Shown: positions 1 through 12,298, numbered from the stretch's first letter. The stretch: 64,000 nt of DNA from Acidovorax benzenivorans (GCF_028680575.1 NZ_JAPCKI010000001.1:1-64000); one strand, 5' to 3'. Notes: generated by a model not told the origin, from the sequence alone. Numbers and translations: made by a program.

Positions 1-148
1 TCTGGTCGTAGGCCTTGGCTTCGCCGCCGAACTTGGCGGACAGCACGGTAGCGATGGCTGCCGTCAGGGTCGTCTTGCCATGGTCCACGTGACCGATCGT
101 GCCCACGTTGACGTGGGGCTTGGTACGTTCAAACTTACCTTTTGCCAT
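1..148 (-). CDS. tuf: Elongation factor Tu, N-terminal part (cut by window edge)
   Basis: Only the first 49 codons are inside the window, read from the ATG at 148 towards the left edge. The protein begins [20 protein letters not shown] and carries the EF-Tu P-loop GHVDHGKT at residues 19-26. EF-Tu delivers aminoacyl-tRNA to the ribosome with GTP. It is the last gene of the rpsL-rpsG-fusA-tuf operon. The start is preceded by GGAG seven bases upstream. A hairpin with a T-rich tail lies between fusA and this gene, so tuf may be partly uncoupled from fusA. Identity is certain; whether a second tuf copy exists elsewhere cannot be seen. Confidence 0.97.
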   Translation of the reverse strand, partial: MAKGKFERTKPHVNVGTIGHVDHGKTTLTAAIATVLSAKFGGEAKAYDQ

Positions 149-245
149 TTCATTTCTCCAAAGAGCAATCCCTGTGTAGTGGTTTTACGTCTGCATCTGG
201 TTGCTGATTCACTCCGCACAGGGAACAGAGTGGCACCGGATCGCA

Positions 246-279
246 GACAAAACAAAGCCCGGGCCACAAAGACCCGGGC
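246..279 (-). terminator. Hairpin with T-rich tail between fusA and tuf
   Basis: Bases 257-263 and 273-279 form a perfect 7-bp GC stem with a 9-base loop. On the minus strand it is followed by TTTGTTTTGTC (246-256). It sits 11 bases after the fusA stop and about 100 bases before tuf, so it would act as a partial terminator or attenuator inside the str operon. Confidence 0.6.
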
Positions 280-290
280 GAAGTGCTTAC

Positions 291-2393
<2,103 letters not shown>

Positions 2394-2543
2394 GGTGGAT
2401 CCTTGGATGGGTCGTGTTATTCGGGGGACAGGGCAGCCATTGTGGTGGTGCATCCCGTCAATTTTGTGACCGCCTCAATCGCCACAAGGCTGCAGGCAAA
2501 AATGCCGGCAGCCTTGCGCTTGACGACGAAGCGACTCGTCGAT

Positions 2544-3017
2544 TTAGAAGCGGAAGTGGCTGAATGCCTTGTTGGCTTCGGCCATGCGATGCACTTCGTC
2601 ACGCTTCTTCATGGCGCCGCCACGGCCTTCAGTGGCCTCGAGCAGCTCGTTAGCCAGACGTTGGGCCATCGACTTTTCACCGCGCTTGCGGGCGGCTTCC
2701 TTGATCCAGCGCATGGACAGGGCCAGGCGACGGACAGGGCGCACTTCCACAGGCACTTGGTAGTTGGCACCACCAACGCGGCGGGACTTCACTTCCACCA
2801 TGGGCTTCACGTTGTTGATGGCAACGGTGAAAGCTTCCAGAGGGTCCTTATCAGGGTGCTTCTTCTCGATCAGTTCCAGGGCACCATAAATGATGCGCTC
2901 TGCAACCGCCTTTTTGCCGCCTTCCATGATCACGTTCATGAATTTGGACAGCTCTACATTACCGAACTTTGGATCCGGCAGGATTTCACGTTTGGGGACT
3001 TCGCGACGACGTGGCAT
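2544..3017 (-). CDS. rpsG: 30S ribosomal protein S7
   Basis: The 157-residue protein begins [20 protein letters not shown] and ends HFRF, typical of bacterial S7. S7 nucleates assembly of the 30S head and contacts the mRNA and tRNA at the E site. It lies 173 bases after rpsL and 150 bases before fusA, in the conserved str operon order. In enterobacteria S7 represses its own operon by binding the rpsL-rpsG spacer; the spacer here (3018-3190) is long enough for a structure, but I did not recognise that binding site. Confidence 0.99.
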   Translation of the reverse strand: MPRRREVPKREILPDPKFGNVELSKFMNVIMEGGKKAVAERIIYGALELIEKKHPDKDPLEAFTVAINNVKPMVEVKSRRVGGANYQVPVEVRPVRRLALSMRWIKEAARKRGEKSMAQRLANELLEATEGRGGAMKKRDEVHRMAEANKAFSHFRF

Positions 3018-3190
3018 TTTTCACCTCTATCTTTGCTTCAGTTGGCGTCTTTTCAGACACCGCGAGAGTCATTGAAACTCCCACTTACTCGACCCGCGCA
3101 GAACACCTGCGTTTGGGGTCACTACGCTGCACCTTCCGCGCCACGCGGAAAAACAGCACCGAAAATTCTTCAGACCAGAAGGGCCAGGGC

Positions 3191-3568
3191 TTACTTGGCC
3201 TTTGGCTTCTTCGCGCCGTACTTGGAGCGCGACTGCTTGCGGTCTTTCACGCCTTGCAAGTCGAGCGAACCGCGCACGATGTGGTAACGCACACCAGGCA
3301 AGTCCTTGACACGACCGCCGCGAACCAGCACGACGCTGTGTTCTTGCAGGTTGTGGCCTTCGCCGCCGATGTAGGAGATGACCTCAAAACCGTTGGTCAG
3401 GCGCACCTTGGCGACCTTGCGCAGAGCGGAGTTAGGCTTCTTAGGCGTCGTGGTGTACACACGGGTGCACACGCCACGGCGCTGTGGAGAGTTTTCCATC
3501 GCGGGGCTCTTGGACTTGGTCTTTTCGACCTCGCGCCCCTGACGGACCAGTTGATTAATGGTTGGCAT
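3191..3568 (-). CDS. rpsL: 30S ribosomal protein S12
   Basis: The 125-residue protein starts [20 protein letters not shown] and is S12, the decoding-centre protein of the small subunit. The two lysines whose replacement gives streptomycin resistance are both lysine here: Lys43 in [11 protein letters not shown] and Lys88 in GRVKDLPG. The conserved Asp89 that is methylthiolated in many bacteria is present. It is the first gene of the str operon; a good promoter candidate lies about 80-105 bases upstream of the start. Confidence 0.99.
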   Translation of the reverse strand: MPTINQLVRQGREVEKTKSKSPAMENSPQRRGVCTRVYTTTPKKPNSALRKVAKVRLTNGFEVISYIGGEGHNLQEHSVVLVRGGRVKDLPGVRYHIVRGSLDLQGVKDRKQSRSKYGAKKPKAK

Positions 3569-3645
3569 GAAATACGTCCCTAAACGTGAATTTGCTTCGT
3601 GAAAGCGAAAACGTGAATCCCTTCGGAAATTCCGAAAAGCCTTCT

Positions 3646-3674
3646 AATGTAGCAGGATGCCTCCTTAAAGGCAA
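3646..3674 (-). promoter_or_regulatory. Candidate sigma-70 promoter of the str operon
   Basis: On the minus strand TTGCCT (3674-3669) and TACATT (3651-3646) are separated by exactly 17 bases and lie 78 bases before the rpsL start. The match to TTGACA/TATAAT is 4 of 6 and 4 of 6. In the 266-base gap 3569-3834 I saw only this and a small palindrome at about 3623-3637. Confidence 0.55.
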
Positions 3675-3834
3675 GCCTGCTGCGGCTTGCGGCACCTGCG
3701 TGCCCCCGCAGTTCCCCATGTGATCTGACAGGAACCAGCAGCAAACGGGGTGAAAACACAGGCCCAACGCATGCAGGACCTGTGCTGCCAGCTATGGTTT
3801 CAGAAGTGACTCACCGCCCTCCGCACCGCTGGCG

Positions 3835-5004
3835 TTACTTGATCCAAAGGCGAATGGCATCCCACGCGCGACCCAGAATGCCCGCCTGCTCCACGGCCTC
3901 CAGCGCCACCAGAGGCACTTCGCCGATGGACTGGTCGGCCAGCATGACCTTGAGGGTGCCGATGGCCTGGCCCTTGGTGTAAGGCGCCACCAGCGGATCG
4001 GGGCGAGCGATCTGGGTGGTGATCTTGCCCGCGCTGCCTGCAGGCACGGCGACCACGATGGCTTCTTCGCGGCCAATCTTCAGCACGCTGTCCTTGCCTT
4101 TCCAGACGGCGGGGGTGGCCACAGGCTTGCCCGCGTCGAACAGCTTGACCGCTTCAAACGCTGTGTACCCCCAGTTCAGCAGCTTCTGGCTTTCGTTGGC
4201 GCGCGCGTTTTCACTCGCCGCCCCCAGCACGATGGACAGCAGGCGGCGCTGGCCCACACCGGGGAATTCACGCTTGGACGTGGCCACCAGGCAGTAGCCT
4301 GCCGCAGCGGTATGACCGGTCTTGAGGCCATCGACCGTGGGATCGCGGAACAGCAGCGAATTGCGGTTGCTGCCATTCGATGCCGGGGTGCCGGGGTAGC
4401 TGTACTGCTTGGTGGAGTAATAGTGCATGTACTCCGGGAAGTCCTTCATCAGCCGCATGGCCAGCACGGAGAGGTCACGCGCCGTGGTGGTGTGGCCGGG
4501 TTCGGTCAGGCCTTCGGGGTTCTTGTAGCTCGTGCCCTTCATGCCCAGCGCCTGCGCCTGGTCGTTCATGAGCTTGACGAAGTTCTCGGCCGTGCCGCCC
4601 ACGCCCTCGGCCAGGGCCATGGTGGCGTCATTGCCGGACTGCACGATCATGCCCTTGATGAGGTCTTCGACCGGCACCTGCATCTTGGGGTCGATGAACA
4701 TGCGCGAGCCGGGCATCTTCCAGGCGCGCACGCTGACGGGGAGCTTTTGGTCCAGCGCGATTTTCTTGGAGCGCAGCGCGTCAAACACCAGGTAGCCCGT
4801 CATGAGCTTGGTGAGCGAGGCCTGCTCCACCGGCGCGTCGATGTCCTTGGCGGCCAGCACCTGGTTGGCGGTGACATCCACCAGCAGGTAGGTGCGCGCG
4901 GCGATTTCGGGGGGCTGGGGCGCCTGGGCCAGGGCGCCGAAGGCAGCAGGGGCCACCACAGCAAAGACGGCCAGGGATCGCAACGCAGACAGGATTCGTT
5001 TCAT
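3835..5004 (-). CDS. dacC: D-alanyl-D-alanine carboxypeptidase (PBP5/6 family)
   Basis: The 389-residue protein is a low-molecular-mass penicillin-binding protein that trims the terminal D-Ala from peptidoglycan stem peptides in the periplasm. The three active-site motifs are in order: SLTK (Ser63, Lys66), SGN (123-125) and KTG (228-230). An N-terminal signal peptide ends near ALAQA (residues 24-28). The C-terminal end (VALEAVEQAGILGRAWDAIR) looks like the amphipathic membrane anchor of PBP5/6. It follows the alpha/beta hydrolase gene by 97 bases on the same strand. The exact paralogue name (dacA versus dacC) is not decided by sequence alone. Confidence 0.93.
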   Translation of the reverse strand: MKRILSALRSLAVFAVVAPAAFGALAQAPQPPEIAARTYLLVDVTANQVLAAKDIDAPVEQASLTKLMTGYLVFDALRSKKIALDQKLPVSVRAWKMPGSRMFIDPKMQVPVEDLIKGMIVQSGNDATMALAEGVGGTAENFVKLMNDQAQALGMKGTSYKNPEGLTEPGHTTTARDLSVLAMRLMKDFPEYMHYYSTKQYSYPGTPASNGSNRNSLLFRDPTVDGLKTGHTAAAGYCLVATSKREFPGVGQRRLLSIVLGAASENARANESQKLLNWGYTAFEAVKLFDAGKPVATPAVWKGKDSVLKIGREEAIVVAVPAGSAGKITTQIARPDPLVAPYTKGQAIGTLKVMLADQSIGEVPLVALEAVEQAGILGRAWDAIRLWIK

Positions 5005-5101
5005 GGGGCAGGAAGGGGCTGGAGAGGCTCGAAAAAAGAGTGGGAGAGAAGGCGAGAGAGGGGGGACGGCGGACGGCCGGAGCCAGTCCGGGCGGCGCCC
5101 C

Positions 5102-5752
5102 TCAGGCGCCCGATTGCAGGTGGCGGACCACCAGATTCTTCAGAAGCGGCAATTGTCCGTGAAAGAAATGCCCCCCTGCGGGGACGACTGTGACAGGCAG
5201 TATCTGGGGCCGGGCCCAGTCCATCACGGAGGACAGCGGCACGGTGTCGTCCTGCTCGCCGTGCACGACCAGCGTGTGCAAGTGGGCTTCGGGCGGCACT
5301 GGGGCCACGGTGAAGCGGCTGGCGGCCGTGCCGACCAGCACGGCTTTTTCCACGCGCCCCGTGGGCCAGAGTTCCGCCAATGCATGGCTGGTGACAAACG
5401 AACCGAAAGAAAACCCCGCCAACGCAATGGACTGGCCCGCAGCGGCGGGAGCCACCTGCTCCACCACCGCCAACAGGTCTTGCAACTCACCTCGGCCTTC
5501 GTCGTACACCCCGGCCGTAGCACCCACACCGCGGAAGTTGAAGCGCACCGCCGTCCAACCACACTGCACAAACGCGCGCGCCAGTGTCTGCACCACCTTG
5601 TTGTCCATGGTGCCGCCAAACAGCGGGTGGGGGTGGGCAATGATGGCGACGCCACGGGGCGCCGCGCCATGAGCGAGGGTGGCGCTGTCGCGCACGGCCT
5701 CGATGGCGCCTGCGGGGCCGGACAGGGTCAGGCGTTCGGTCTGGGCATTCAC
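5102..5752 (-). CDS. Alpha/beta hydrolase, small cytoplasmic type
   Basis: The 216-residue product has an alpha/beta-hydrolase fold. HPHPLFGGTMDNKVV near residues 40-54 is typical of this small subfamily; the nucleophile elbow is GFSFGS, the acid lies in HGEQDDTVPL and the histidine in GGHFFHGQL. No signal peptide is seen. It sits between a ferredoxin-like gene and dacC, all on the minus strand. The substrate is unknown; esterase or peptidase activity is a family-level guess only. Confidence 0.85.
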   Translation of the reverse strand: MNAQTERLTLSGPAGAIEAVRDSATLAHGAAPRGVAIIAHPHPLFGGTMDNKVVQTLARAFVQCGWTAVRFNFRGVGATAGVYDEGRGELQDLLAVVEQVAPAAAGQSIALAGFSFGSFVTSHALAELWPTGRVEKAVLVGTAASRFTVAPVPPEAHLHTLVVHGEQDDTVPLSSVMDWARPQILPVTVVPAGGHFFHGQLPLLKNLVVRHLQSGA

Positions 5753-5755
5753 GGA

Positions 5756-5812
5756 TTTGCTACTTAATCAATAGCAGCAGGAGCATGACTATCTAGCGCC
5801 TGCTGCCAAAAT
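5756..5812 (-). repeat. Family A dispersed repeat, copy 1
   Basis: On the minus strand it carries GCGCTA then TGCTATTGATTAAGTAGCAA, matching the AGCTAT-TTTAATTGCAA end of the copy at 44706-44768. It fills the gap between the ferredoxin gene and the hydrolase start at 5752. Confidence 0.6.
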
Positions 5813-5839
5813 CGTTTCAAGACAGGGATGGAGCCGCGC

Positions 5840-6199
5840 TCAGCGGCCAAGTTCCGCCGGAGTGACCAGACGTTCCACCACCTGCCCGTTCTTGAGGTGC
5901 GATTCGACGATTTCGTCGATATCCGCCGCATCCACATACGTGTACCAGGTGCCCTCGGGGTACACCACGGCCACGGGGCCGCCCGCACAGCGGTCCAGGC
6001 AGCCCGCCTTGTTCACGCGCACCTTGCCGGCACCCGCCAGTCCGGCGGCCTTGACCTGCGCCTTGCATCGGTCAAAACCCGCCTGTGCGTTGTGATGGGC
6101 ACAGCTGTCTTCACCGTTGGTGCGCTCGTTGAGACAGAAAAAGATGTGGCGCTGGTAATAACCGGGCGCTGCGGCCGGTGCGGAAGGGGTGTCGCTCAT
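5840..6199 (-). CDS. Thioredoxin-like [2Fe-2S] ferredoxin
   Basis: The 119-residue protein has the cysteine spacing of thioredoxin-fold [2Fe-2S] ferredoxins: Cys22 (HIFFC), Cys33 (GEDSC), Cys67 and Cys71 (AGCLDRC). One further cysteine, Cys45, lies between. The order FFCLNE, then a late GCLDRCAGGP, then YPEG-W is the usual pattern of this family. It probably shuttles electrons, but no partner enzyme is adjacent. It is upstream of the hydrolase gene on the same strand, separated by repeat copy A1. Confidence 0.85.
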   Translation of the reverse strand: MSDTPSAPAAAPGYYQRHIFFCLNERTNGEDSCAHHNAQAGFDRCKAQVKAAGLAGAGKVRVNKAGCLDRCAGGPVAVVYPEGTWYTYVDAADIDEIVESHLKNGQVVERLVTPAELGR

Positions 6200-6304
6200 C
6201 CCTGCATTTTACGGACCCACGCCCGACGGACCCTACGGAGCCCAGCCCTAAACCCCTGCGCGGCAATACAGGGCGCGAGAGGCTGTCGCCCTATGACCTA
6301 TGAC

Positions 6305-7408
6305 TCAGGCGGCGCCCTCTCGCCTAGACACCCGCAACACCACATACAGCAGCGCCACATAGGGCCACAGCCAGCCCAGCCACTGGCCCAAGCCATAAAA
6401 GCGGATGAAGCGACCCTGCTCCCAGATCTGCAGGGTCTGGGCAAAGTAGGCGCTGGTGGGCGCCTGGTTCAGCAGTGCCAGGTGCCAGGTCAGCGCCAGC
6501 AGCAGCACGGCGGCACAGGCCCGGCGCGGCAGGGCCAGCATCAAGAGGGCCAAGGCCAGTGCCGCCCACACGCCCACGCGGACGGGCAGATCCATCCACT
6601 CCCAGGCGTGCACAGGCCCCCAGCTCAACGCTGCGGACAGCGCCGTCAGCACGATGCCCACCCCCACCACCGCCAGCGCAAACAGGGCGCGCCGCCCCAT
6701 CTGGCGGATCACGCAGTACCCCAGCAGGCAGGGGATGAGCAGCCCCAGCGTGACGCACAGCAGCTCGCCGCTGGGCGACAGGGGGTCCAGCTCGGTCTCG
6801 CGCAGGGGCAGCCAGTCGAGAAACGGGGTGTCGGCCAGCAGGTCGATGAGCGCAGCCTCCAGCCGCTCCAGCACCTGGCCCAGGCCAAACGGAACAGCGG
6901 CCGGAAACAGCAGCGCCAGCGGCCACAGCGCCAACAGCACCATGCCGCCCGAAGCGTCGGACACGAACCAGCGCGCCCGAAAGTCGCTCCAGCGGTCCAG
7001 CGCCCCCAGCCGCTCCAGCAGGGCGGCACTCAGCGCCCCGGCCAGCGTACCCAGCGCGTTGAGCGCCAGATCCAGGTTGGACGGAACGCGCCGGGGCAGG
7101 TAGATCTGCAGGAACTCCAAGCCCAGCGACAGCAGCGTGCCCACCAGCGTGGCCAGCGCCACTGCCCCCAGCCCCCGCCGCCAGCCCGAGCGCAACATGC
7201 CCAGCACCAGCAAAAAGCCCAGGGGGGCGTAGCCCAACAGGTTGGTGACCACGTCAAACCCCGTCCAGTACGGCGGAGGCAACCGGGCCAGCAAGAAGAC
7301 CAGGGGATCGATGCCCTGTTCGCGCCACCCGTCAAACGGGAACAGGCTGGCAAAAACGACCAGCGCCGTGTAGGACAGCGCGAGCGGCCAGGCAGAGGTT
7401 TTGTGCAT
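6305..7408 (-). CDS. VanZ-like family membrane protein
   Basis: The 367-residue protein is strongly hydrophobic, with about nine predicted membrane segments. The N-terminal half has VanZ-like features: SLFPFDGW after the first helix, then DVVTNLLGYAPLGF and GLEFLQIYLPRRVPSNLD with its conserved E-x2-Q and acidic residues. The C-terminal half is an additional hydrophobic domain. VanZ confers low-level teicoplanin resistance in enterococci, but most family members have no known role, so resistance should not be assumed. It starts 18 bases after hemJ and is likely co-transcribed with it. Confidence 0.8.
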   Translation of the reverse strand: MHKTSAWPLALSYTALVVFASLFPFDGWREQGIDPLVFLLARLPPPYWTGFDVVTNLLGYAPLGFLLVLGMLRSGWRRGLGAVALATLVGTLLSLGLEFLQIYLPRRVPSNLDLALNALGTLAGALSAALLERLGALDRWSDFRARWFVSDASGGMVLLALWPLALLFPAAVPFGLGQVLERLEAALIDLLADTPFLDWLPLRETELDPLSPSGELLCVTLGLLIPCLLGYCVIRQMGRRALFALAVVGVGIVLTALSAALSWGPVHAWEWMDLPVRVGVWAALALALLMLALPRRACAAVLLLALTWHLALLNQAPTSAYFAQTLQIWEQGRFIRFYGLGQWLGWLWPYVALLYVVLRVSRREGAA

Positions 7409-7426
7409 GCGCCCTCTGCGTCTCCG

Positions 7427-7855
7427 TCAAAAGGGCTTGACCACCACCAGCACCACCGCCACCAACAGCAGCAGCACCGGCGCTTCGTTGAACCAGCGGA
7501 ACCACACATGGCTGCGGCGGCTGGTGCCGTCGGCCAGCTTGCGCAGCAGCACACCGCAGGCATGGTGGTAGCCGATGACCAGCACCACCACGGCCAGCTT
7601 GGCGTGCATCCAGCCATTGCCTGGGCCCCGGCCGATGCCGTAGCCCAGCCACAGCCACAGCCCCAGCGCAATGGCAGGCACGGCCAGCAGGGTGGTAAAG
7701 CGCATCAGCTTGCGCGCCATGAGCAGCAGGCGGTCGCGCTCGGCCGCCGAGCCGGGCGCCACCATCGCCAGGTTGACGAAGATGCGCGGCAGGTAGAACA
7801 GACCAGCAAACCAGCTGGCCACGAAAACGATGTGAAAGGCTTTGACCCAGAGCAT
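7427..7855 (-). CDS. hemJ: Protoporphyrinogen oxidase HemJ (CopD-like membrane protein)
   Basis: The 142-residue protein has four hydrophobic segments and begins MLWVKAFHIVFVASWFAGLF, the signature start of the HemJ/UPF0093 family, with the conserved His8. HemJ oxidises protoporphyrinogen IX to protoporphyrin IX, the penultimate step of haem synthesis. Neighbourhood supports this: hemB, which makes porphobilinogen, is divergent at 8182. Many automatic annotations call such proteins CopD-family; length and N-terminus favour HemJ. A strong terminator (7899-7926) lies 44 bases upstream of the start, so either an independent small RNA ends there or the hemJ leader is attenuated. Confidence 0.85.
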   Translation of the reverse strand: MLWVKAFHIVFVASWFAGLFYLPRIFVNLAMVAPGSAAERDRLLLMARKLMRFTTLLAVPAIALGLWLWLGYGIGRGPGNGWMHAKLAVVVLVIGYHHACGVLLRKLADGTSRRSHVWFRWFNEAPVLLLLVAVVLVVVKPF

Positions 7856-7898
7856 GGGGGCAGTTTACGGTGCCCTGCCTACCCGCCAGCGCTGCGCC

Positions 7899-7926
7899 AA
7901 AAAAAAGCCCGGCAGATCCGCCGGGC
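7899..7926 (-). terminator. Strong intrinsic terminator upstream of hemJ
   Basis: The stem GCCCGGC/GCCGGGC (7926-7920 and 7913-7907) has a 6-base loop and is followed on the minus strand by eight T residues. No protein gene ends here on this strand, so it belongs to the small RNA or to a leader. Confidence 0.85.
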
Positions 7927-8000
7927 CGAGAAAGCCTGTTCCGCATCGCTGCAGCCCAGGTCCCGCTCAGGGAGGAAAAGCGGGGGGCGGCAAGCCGCCC
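7899..8000 (-). ncRNA. Candidate small RNA with an anti-Shine-Dalgarno loop
   Basis: A complete transcription unit of about 100 nt is visible on the minus strand. Hairpin 1 is GGGCGG-CUUG-CCGCCC (8000-7985). Hairpin 2 has a 6-bp stem (7984-7979 with 7967-7962) and an 11-base loop containing CCUCCC (7975-7970), complementary to Shine-Dalgarno sequences. Hairpin 3 closes with CCUG/CAGG (7960-7957 with 7939-7936) around GCA-GCGA-UGC, a GNRA tetraloop. It ends in a 7-bp GC terminator stem (7926-7920 with 7913-7907) and eight T residues (7906-7899). A promoter precedes it. It is not SRP RNA, RNase P or tmRNA. It could instead be an attenuated hemJ leader. Confidence 0.6.
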
Positions 8001-8006
8001 GGCCCC

Positions 8007-9232
<1,226 letters not shown>

Positions 9233-9244
9233 CTGAAAACCACG

Positions 9245-10477
9245 GTGTCCATGCGCATCTTTCACATCCACGGCAGCGGCGTGCAGGAGCTGACGACCCT
9301 GCCCGCGCAGATGCCCGCACAGGGCTTCGTCTGGATCGCCTGCACCCGCCCGGCCTTCCAGATGCGGCTGGCCGAGATCCAGGGCAGGCTGCAGGCGTTG
9401 ATCGGGCTGCAGCTGGTGGACCTGCACGTGTCCGACCTGCTCAACGCCCAGTTGCCCTCGCACTACGACTACACCTCGCAGTACGACCTGCTGGTGTTCC
9501 GCCGCCTGGCCACAGCGCAGGGCGACGTATCGCCCACCACGCCCCCTACCCCTGCGGCCCACGCCGCCGTGGCCGAGCCCGACAGCCCCAACACCCCCGT
9601 CAAGCGCAGCGGCCCGCCCGTGCTGCGGCGCATCGACACCAGCCCCGTGGGGTTTGCGGTGTTTGACCAGCTGCTGCTGACCGTGCACCCCACCGACTGC
9701 GCCGTGCGCGATGCCTACGCGATGCGACTGCTGGCTGCCACCCCCGCCAACGGCAACAGCACGACCACAAGCCCCAGCACCAGCCACGCCGCCCACGGCA
9801 ACACGCACGGCAGCCTCAGCATGGGCGAGGGCCGCAGCAGCCCGATCTCCGGCGCCCGGCTGCCCACCAGCCCAGCCGACCTGATGCTGCGAGTGGTCAA
9901 CCAGATGGTGGACGGCTACCTGGACCTGCGCCGCGAACTCACGCGCCAGCTGGACCACTGGCAGACCGAGCTGCTCAAGCCCCGCGCGCGTTTTGTGAAC
10001 TGGACCTCCCTGCTCGAAGCGCGCCTGTCGCTGCACATGCTCGACGAGATCTGCGAAGACCAGCGCACTGCCGTGCAGGACTGGATCGACGCGCTGGAAA
10101 CCTGGGCCCAGCCCGACACCCCGGCCGGCCTGCGCGAGCTGGACCTGCTCAAGGTGCGCAGCCGCGACGTGCTGGAGCACATCGAGCGCGTGGTGCACCA
10201 CGTGCAGCGCCTGGAGCAAAGCACCGAAACCGCCGTGCAGATGCACTTTTCGGTGCAGAGCAACCGCACCAACGACATCATGCGCACCCTCACGGCGCTC
10301 ACGGCCGTGTTTTTGCCGCTCAACCTCATCGCGGGCATTTTTGGGATGAACTTCGAGTTCATCCCACTGGTACACAAAGCCGATGGCTTCTGGTGGGCCA
10401 TGGGGTCGATGGTGTTCATCGCCGTGGCGCTGGTGCTACTGTTCTGGCGCAAGCGGTATTTGGCGAGAACAAGATAG
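9245..10477 (+). CDS. corA: CorA-family magnesium/divalent cation transporter
   Basis: The 410-residue protein has the CorA layout: a long acidic cytoplasmic domain followed by two C-terminal membrane helices. The ion-selectivity motif GMN is present in IFGMNFEF after the first helix, and the second helix ends FWRKRYL. A low-complexity Pro/Thr/Ser/His-rich stretch (about residues 165-200) interrupts the soluble domain. ZntB-type zinc transport is a possible alternative, since both share the fold. It lies 55 bases after hemB, separated by repeat copy A2, and converges on the Sel1 gene. Confidence 0.88.
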   Translation: MSMRIFHIHGSGVQELTTLPAQMPAQGFVWIACTRPAFQMRLAEIQGRLQALIGLQLVDLHVSDLLNAQLPSHYDYTSQYDLLVFRRLATAQGDVSPTTPPTPAAHAAVAEPDSPNTPVKRSGPPVLRRIDTSPVGFAVFDQLLLTVHPTDCAVRDAYAMRLLAATPANGNSTTTSPSTSHAAHGNTHGSLSMGEGRSSPISGARLPTSPADLMLRVVNQMVDGYLDLRRELTRQLDHWQTELLKPRARFVNWTSLLEARLSLHMLDEICEDQRTAVQDWIDALETWAQPDTPAGLRELDLLKVRSRDVLEHIERVVHHVQRLEQSTETAVQMHFSVQSNRTNDIMRTLTALTAVFLPLNLIAGIFGMNFEFIPLVHKADGFWWAMGSMVFIAVALVLLFWRKRYLARTR

Positions 10478-10566
10478 CTACGAGGGCGAAGGCACTCAGC
10501 TGACAGAGCCCGACAAGCCCTTGCAGCCAGACGTCCTTCGCAATCGCATCTGTGTCAACGCGGCCG

Positions 10567-12117
10567 TCAACCCGCCAACGCCAGGGCCAGTGGCTGCCGT
10601 GCACGAAAAGCCCACTTTGGCCCCAGGCGGAAGGCCTCCAGACTGCGTGATGAAGCGGTCGCAAAGAAGAAGTCTTCGGACAAATTCAAGCGCTCGAATA
10701 CCCGCCGCTGGCGCACCGAGCGACGGCGCAGATCCCCCTCAAAGGCATTGCCATCTCCGCGCGATTGCTCAAAAAAAGCGGCCGCGCGCGCCAGGTTCTG
10801 CAGCGCCTCCGGCGTCAATGCTGGTACGGCACGCGGTGCAGACAGGCGGGCCTGCGCGATGAACGGGTTTTGCCCCACCAGCAGACCCCATGGCCGACGG
10901 CCCTCGACGGGATCGACACTCAAGGCTTCCAGCTTGGTCAAACCAAAGTCACGCGCCAGTGTCAGCCGCACAGCCAACCAGGGATCCCCTTGACGCACTT
11001 GCTCGATCGCCGCACGCGCCACCGACTCGTTGCCCTGCAGCGGCAGCACCAGTGAACCCAACAAGCGCTGCGCATGGGCATCGCCTTGGTTCGCAGCGGC
11101 ATGCAGCCACGCAATGGCCTGTTCCGACTCCATCACCGAATTCGACGCGCGCAAGATCAGGGCCCCCAGCTTGCGCTGCGCCTCGGACTGCCCCGCCATC
11201 GCCGCCTTCTCCAGGAAGAAACGGGCCATCTGCGGGTTGGACACCGATGAACGGTGGTCCGCATGCGTCGCGTACAAGGCAAGCCACGCATCATCACGAC
11301 CAGCATCCGCAGCGCGCAACAACAGGGCCACGCCTTTGCGCAGATTCAATGAAGTGGTCAGCCGCGCTGGCGTCAGCGTACCGCTGTCAAGGCCGCAGCG
11401 TGCACGGCCGAGCAGACAAGCAGCATCCCGGTCACCCCGTACGACGGCCAGTTCCAGGCTGGCCTCAATCTGGTCTGGCGCCAGCCCGCGCAAGGAATGC
11501 TTCTCGCGTTCGGCCCACAAGACAGCCGCCACCACCAGATCGGACAGGGCGTGCGTCAGGCGTGGCGCCACCATCAGCGCCACCCGCAGACAATCGACCA
11601 ACTGGTCCAGCCCCCCTTCGTCACGCGCCTGGCGCGCAGCGATCACCGCGACCTGCACCACGTCCACTGCGGCGCTGGATTTGATCGACTCCACCAACGC
11701 CTCCAGTGCGCGGTCCGAACGTGCATCCTCCACGGCCGCCATGACCTGGCAGGCCTCGACATGGCCGGCTGCGGCGGCGGTCTCCAGCCACGGCTGCCCC
11801 GCCGCGACGCGACTGCGCGTCAACGCCATCCACACGCCCAACTTGAATTGCGCCAAGGGACTGCCCACAGCGGCGGCCTTGTGCAACGCCTCTTCCTGTT
11901 TCAGTTCCAGCAAATCCTGCAGCGGCAAACTCTCTGCAATGGCACACGCGGTTTCTGGCAACTCGCGAACGCTGGGGTGTGAGAGGTACTCAATCCCCGT
12001 GGCGACATGGCGCGGGAAGCCATCGCCCCCCACCAGATAACGTCGGCCCGCTTTGCTGCGGGCGGCTGCATCGCCCTGGCGGGCCAGGGTCAGCAATTGA
12101 ATGTCTTGTCTGCGCAT
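10567..12117 (-). CDS. Sel1-like tetratricopeptide repeat protein
   Basis: The 516-residue product has no signal peptide or membrane helix. Sel1-like repeats are visible, for example GSPLAQFKLGVWMA, GQSEAQRKLGALIL and GDAHAQRLLGSLVL, each ending a helix pair. Such alpha-solenoids mediate protein-protein contacts; no catalytic motif is visible. The C-terminal 100 residues are Arg- and Phe-rich and not repeat-like. It converges with corA and is divergent from nothing obvious; 187 bases separate it from the porin terminator. Function is unknown. Confidence 0.75.
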   Translation of the reverse strand: MRRQDIQLLTLARQGDAAARSKAGRRYLVGGDGFPRHVATGIEYLSHPSVRELPETACAIAESLPLQDLLELKQEEALHKAAAVGSPLAQFKLGVWMALTRSRVAAGQPWLETAAAAGHVEACQVMAAVEDARSDRALEALVESIKSSAAVDVVQVAVIAARQARDEGGLDQLVDCLRVALMVAPRLTHALSDLVVAAVLWAEREKHSLRGLAPDQIEASLELAVVRGDRDAACLLGRARCGLDSGTLTPARLTTSLNLRKGVALLLRAADAGRDDAWLALYATHADHRSSVSNPQMARFFLEKAAMAGQSEAQRKLGALILRASNSVMESEQAIAWLHAAANQGDAHAQRLLGSLVLPLQGNESVARAAIEQVRQGDPWLAVRLTLARDFGLTKLEALSVDPVEGRRPWGLLVGQNPFIAQARLSAPRAVPALTPEALQNLARAAAFFEQSRGDGNAFEGDLRRRSVRQRRVFERLNLSEDFFFATASSRSLEAFRLGPKWAFRARQPLALALAG

Positions 12118-12298
12118 GCTTGGCTCTCTTCAATGTGTTGCGGGGGCGGCACACTGAAGCGGCCTTTGGCACGCAAACCGGCAAACACCCCCTGCTTTCG
12201 ACAGGTTTGAAGAATAGAAATGCACGCCTGACAGCGGGATGGCGTAAACATGACATTTCGGTAATGAACCGCCTGGTTGGCCCACGCCACGCTCCATG

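Noticed and set aside
6305..7408. Calling the VanZ-like protein a glycopeptide resistance gene
   Set aside because: Most family members have no role in resistance, the organism type is Gram-negative and no van genes are nearby.
7899..8000. SRP RNA, RNase P RNA or tmRNA for the structured unit
   Set aside because: The universal SRP tetraloop region GGAAGGAAGCAGCC and the RNase P core sequences are absent, and it is too short for tmRNA.
10466..10500. AGATAGCTACGAGGGCGAAG after corA as a tenth family A copy
   Set aside because: Only ATAGCTAC and GGGCG match; the rest of the element is missing.
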